DNA from: Dactylosporangium siamense
Lineage (GTDB): Bacteria > Actinomycetota > Actinomycetes > Mycobacteriales > Micromonosporaceae
Length of the DNA: 64,000 nt
Assembly: GCF_016862795.1 (NCBI RefSeq)
Contig: NZ_BONQ01000139.1
Span: 1-64,000, forward strand
Direction of reading: 5' to 3'
Shown: positions 61,440-64,000 of the stretch, piece after piece
Layout of the letters: every line of letters begins with the position of its first letter
How positions within the stretch are numbered: the first letter of the stretch is position 1
Notes under the pieces: generated by a model
Databases searched by the model: none
Told to the model about the DNA's origin: nothing
What the model saw: the letters and a program-made list of their open reading frames with translations, nothing else
Position numbers and translations under genes: made by a program

Positions 61440-61462
61440 ACGGCTCGGGCGGGCGGAGCCGT
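61440..61462 (+). terminator. Hairpin after the CocE-like gene
   Basis: ACGGCTC (61440-61446) pairs with GAGCCGT (61456-61462) over a 9-nt G-rich loop, 2 bp after the stop codon. Confidence 0.6.
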
Positions 61463-61508
61463 CGGGCGGCGTGGCTTGGTACCGTGGCCGCCGTTGCTGG
61501 AGGTGCTC

Positions 61509-62210
61509 ATGGTGCTCAAGGTCATCGGCTACTGGGACGGTCCCGCGGCGCCCGCCGGCCTGCCCGACGTCTGCGGCTTCGTCGCCACCGACGCCGACCC
61601 GGCCGTCCAGCGCACGGTCGCGGCCTACCTGCGCTCCGGCACCGTCCTCGCCGTCGCGGCGGGCATGTCGCGGTGCCGGCTGTGCGGCATCGCCAACGGC
61701 AGCGCCGAGCTCACCGACGGCACGCACTTCGTGTGGCCGGAGGGCCTCGCGCACTACGTCGAGGCGCATGATGTCAGGCTGCCCGAAGAGGTCGCCGCCG
61801 TCGCCGCCAGCGGCCCGGCGCCTGCCGTCGACCCGGCTCCGCTGGAAGCCGCGTCGTTGGACCTGACCTGGTGGTGCGCGCTCGGCACGCCGGATCCGGT
61901 CGTGCACCGGCTGGGTTGCCGGCACAGCGGCCGGACCGCGCCGTGGGACCTGCCGACCAGTGCCGACGTCTACGTGGACCGGGTGCCCGACGGTGCCGTC
62001 GCCACGCTGGGCCGGATCCGGACCCTGCTCGGCGCCCAGTGGCAGATCTCCGACCTGCGCCGGATGCTCACCACCCAGCCGTTCCTGGCCGTCGCCGGCG
62101 GCAACCCGGCCGCCCTGCACCGCGCCCTGGACGGCGCCGCCCCGCTGCGGCCGTTCCTGTTCCACCGCACGCCGGGCGGTCTGGAGCCGATCTGGCCCGA
62201 CGAGGTGTAA
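61509..62210 (+). CDS. Protein of unknown function
   Basis: 233 residues, no signal peptide or membrane helix. A CRLCG motif (CxxC) near residue 57 sits in a segment GMSRCRLCGIANGSAELTDGTHFVWPEGLAHYV that recurs in actinobacterial hypothetical proteins; a second Trp/Cys pair (TWWCALG, LGCRHSG) follows. ATG 61509 has GGAGG 5 nt upstream. It might bind a metal, but this is speculative. Monocistronic between two terminator or spacer regions. Confidence 0.7.
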   Translation: MVLKVIGYWDGPAAPAGLPDVCGFVATDADPAVQRTVAAYLRSGTVLAVAAGMSRCRLCGIANGSAELTDGTHFVWPEGLAHYVEAHDVRLPEEVAAVAASGPAPAVDPAPLEAASLDLTWWCALGTPDPVVHRLGCRHSGRTAPWDLPTSADVYVDRVPDGAVATLGRIRTLLGAQWQISDLRRMLTTQPFLAVAGGNPAALHRALDGAAPLRPFLFHRTPGGLEPIWPDEV

Positions 62211-62286
62211 GCCGGCGGCAACGGGTAGGCCCTCCGGCGGAACGTGGCGAACCAGAGGCCGTGCCCGTCGAACGGAGGACGTGCTC

Positions 62287-63993
62287 ATGACTGCTGTCGC
62301 GGCGAAACGAAGGTTCTGGGTCGAGGACGGATCGAGCGTGACCTCGGCCCGCGGCGTGGAGGTGCTCGACACGCCGCTGCTGAACAAGAACACGGCGTTC
62401 ACCCGGCAGGAACGCGCGGAGCTGGGCCTGGAGGGGCTGCTGCCGGCGGCGGTGCAGACCCTGGAGGACCGGGTCAGGCGGGCGTACGAGCAGTATCACG
62501 AGCAGCCGACCGACCTGCTGAAGAACGTCTTCCTGGCGATGCTGCAGGACAACGACGAGGTGCTGTTCTACCGGCTGCTGACCGAGCACCTGCGCGAGAT
62601 GCTGCCGGTCGTCTACGACCCGACGGTCGGTGAGGCGATCAAGCGGTACAGCCACGAATACCGCCGCCCGCGCGGGGTGTACCTGTCGATCGCCGAGCCC
62701 GACCGGATCGAGGCGGCGTTTCAGGACCTGGGGCTGGGCGCCGGCGACGTGGACCTGATCGTCGCCTCCGACGCCGAGGAGATCCTGGGCATCGGCGACT
62801 GGGGCGCCGGCGGGATCGGCATCGCGGTCGGCAAGCTCGCCGTCTACACCGCCGCCGCCGGGATCGACCCGGGCCGGGTGATTCCGGTGTCGCTGGACGT
62901 CGGCACCAACAACGAGGCGCTGCTCAACGACCCGGACTATGTCGGCAACCGGCACTCCCGCGTCCGGGGTCAGCGCTACGACGACTTCATCGACGCCTAC
63001 GTGCGGACCGCGACGAAGCTGTTCCCCCGCGCGCTGCTGCACTGGGAGGACTTCGGCCCGAGCAACGGCCGGCGGATCCTGGAGCGGTACCGCGACCGGA
63101 TCTGCACCTTCAACGACGACATGCAGGGCACCGGCGCGATCGTGCTCGCCGCGACCCTCAGCGCCGCCCGGGTGGCCGGCACCCGGATGCGCGACCAGCG
63201 GATCGTGATCTTCGGCGCCGGCACCGCCGGGGTCGGCATCGCCGACCAGCTGCGCGACGCGATGGTCCGCGACGGCCTCGAGCGGGGCGACGCCACCCGC
63301 CGGATCTGGTGCGTCGACCGGCAGGGCCTGCTCACCGACGACATGACCGCCCTGCGGGACTTCCAGAACCCCTACGCCCGGCCCGCGGCGGAGGCCAGGG
63401 ACTGGGCCGGCACCGGCGGGATCGGGCTCGCCGAGGTCGTCGCCAACGTGCGGCCGACCATGCTCATCGGCACCTCGACCGTGCACCGCGCGTTCACCGA
63501 GGCGATCGTGAAGGAGATGGCCCGGCACGTCGACCGGCCGATCATCTTCCCGCTGTCCAACCCGACCGAGCGCATCGAGGCGATGCCCGGCGACCTGATC
63601 GCGTGGACCGGCGGCCGCGGGCTCATCAGCACCGGCATTCCCGTCCCGCCCGTGACGTACAAGGGTGTCACGTATGCGATCGGCCAGGCCAACAACGCCC
63701 TGCTGTACCCGGGGCTGGGCCTCGGCGCGGTGGTGGCCCGGGCCAAACGGATCAGCGACGGGATGTTCGCCGCGGCCGCCGACGCGGTGGCCGGCCTGGT
63801 CTCCGTGAACACCCCGGGCGCGTCGCTGCTGCCGCAGGTGGAGAACCTCCGGCAGGTGTCGGCGACCGTCGCCGTCGCGGTCGCGAAGCGGGCTGCGGAG
63901 GAGAACCTCGCCCAGGCCCCGCTCAAGGACCCGATCCAGCAGGTCCAGGACGCGATGTGGCAGCCGGAGTACCGGCCGGTCCGGGCCGGGTGA
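62287..63993 (+). CDS. NAD-dependent malic enzyme
   Basis: 568 residues, full length for the SfcA/MaeA type (oxidative decarboxylation of malate to pyruvate). Characteristic regions: LNKNTAFTRQERAELGLEGLLP at the N terminus, RPRGVYLSI, DAEEILGIGDWGAGGIGIAVGKL, FNDDMQGTGAIVLAA and the dinucleotide-binding IFGAGTAGVGIADQ. ATG 62287 with GGAGG upstream. A core-metabolism gene; it marks the end of the accessory region. Its stop lies just inside the window. Confidence 0.92.
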   Translation: MTAVAAKRRFWVEDGSSVTSARGVEVLDTPLLNKNTAFTRQERAELGLEGLLPAAVQTLEDRVRRAYEQYHEQPTDLLKNVFLAMLQDNDEVLFYRLLTEHLREMLPVVYDPTVGEAIKRYSHEYRRPRGVYLSIAEPDRIEAAFQDLGLGAGDVDLIVASDAEEILGIGDWGAGGIGIAVGKLAVYTAAAGIDPGRVIPVSLDVGTNNEALLNDPDYVGNRHSRVRGQRYDDFIDAYVRTATKLFPRALLHWEDFGPSNGRRILERYRDRICTFNDDMQGTGAIVLAATLSAARVAGTRMRDQRIVIFGAGTAGVGIADQLRDAMVRDGLERGDATRRIWCVDRQGLLTDDMTALRDFQNPYARPAAEARDWAGTGGIGLAEVVANVRPTMLIGTSTVHRAFTEAIVKEMARHVDRPIIFPLSNPTERIEAMPGDLIAWTGGRGLISTGIPVPPVTYKGVTYAIGQANNALLYPGLGLGAVVARAKRISDGMFAAAADAVAGLVSVNTPGASLLPQVENLRQVSATVAVAVAKRAAEENLAQAPLKDPIQQVQDAMWQPEYRPVRAG

Positions 63994-64000
63994 CGCGCAT

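Noticed and set aside
1..64000. tRNA, rRNA, riboswitch, integrase or transposase genes
   Set aside because: No cloverleaf, rRNA segment, cobalamin-riboswitch-like box upstream of the B12-dependent mutase, or mobile-element protein was recognised by eye; a covariance-model search was not possible.

Overview
The window is very GC-rich with strong third-position GC bias, many GTG/TTG starts, apparently leaderless genes, large SARP/AfsR-type regulators and abundant secreted hydrolases. This is the profile of a filamentous actinomycete; a Micromonosporaceae-like or related genus is an inference, because no rRNA or tRNA gene is present. There is no integrase, transposase, CRISPR array, NRPS or PKS.

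Left flank (1-20.1 kb): the 3' end of a heptapeptide-repeat protein; an MFS transporter; a secreted two-F5/8-domain alpha-L-rhamnosidase; a coupled amidase/amino-acid permease pair; a 29-residue peptide ORF followed by a PaaK-like adenylating enzyme and a membrane protein with the YD...GxGD signature of intramembrane aspartyl proteases; a large SARP regulator; a BBE-like FAD oxidase; a TauE-type transporter; another MFS; an ArsR-type regulator; and a subtilisin-like protease with tandem WSGHY repeats. A ~67-bp TauE/MFS junction sequence occurs on both sides of the 2.05-15.5 kb block, suggesting that block was inserted between two once adjacent genes.

Core (20.4-44.2 kb): an NRPS-free biosynthetic gene cluster. 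A leftward arm, reading leftward from 30.8 kb, holds a clavaminate-synthase-like oxygenase, a DAO-type FAD oxidase, an ATP-grasp ligase, a DDAH-like amidine hydrolase, a metallo-beta-lactamase-fold hydrolase, a VioC-like arginine hydroxylase, an NTF2-like protein, a second ATP-grasp ligase, a cation/proton antiporter and two unknown proteins. A rightward arm from 31.0 kb holds a lysine N6-hydroxylase, a cupin, a methionyl-tRNA-synthetase-like protein, an MFS exporter, an OppA-like protein without a signal peptide, a third ATP-grasp ligase, glutamate mutase small subunit, a fusion of glutamate mutase large subunit to an asparagine-synthetase/AsnRS-like domain, an FMN glutamate-synthase-like protein, a small NAGS-like protein and an asparaginase. 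Most neighbours overlap by ATGA/GTGA. N6-hydroxylase + cupin + MetRS-like + DAO is the known hydrazine (N-N bond) machinery, here with cupin and MetRS as separate genes. The inferred product is a small N-N-containing pseudopeptide built from Lys, a partner amino acid, Arg-derived hydroxy-citrulline-type units and possibly 3-methylaspartate, joined by ATP-grasp ligases.

Regulation (44.2-49.0 kb): an HTH/NB-ARC regulator, a 50-residue secreted-type peptide and a second large SARP. The peptide promoter carries five GATA heptamers at 11-12 bp spacing ending exactly 8 bp before a -10 box. A 13-bp identical element recurs upstream of the leftward NTF2/ATP-grasp operon.

Right flank (49.5-64 kb): a secreted metzincin with a ricin-type lectin domain, a TIGR04222-type membrane protein, an Mrr-like nuclease, a WD40 protein coupled to a TPR-CHAT (caspase-like) protein, a VOC protein, an SDR with divergent TetR regulator and clear operators, a CocE/NonD hydrolase, an unknown protein and an NAD-malic enzyme.
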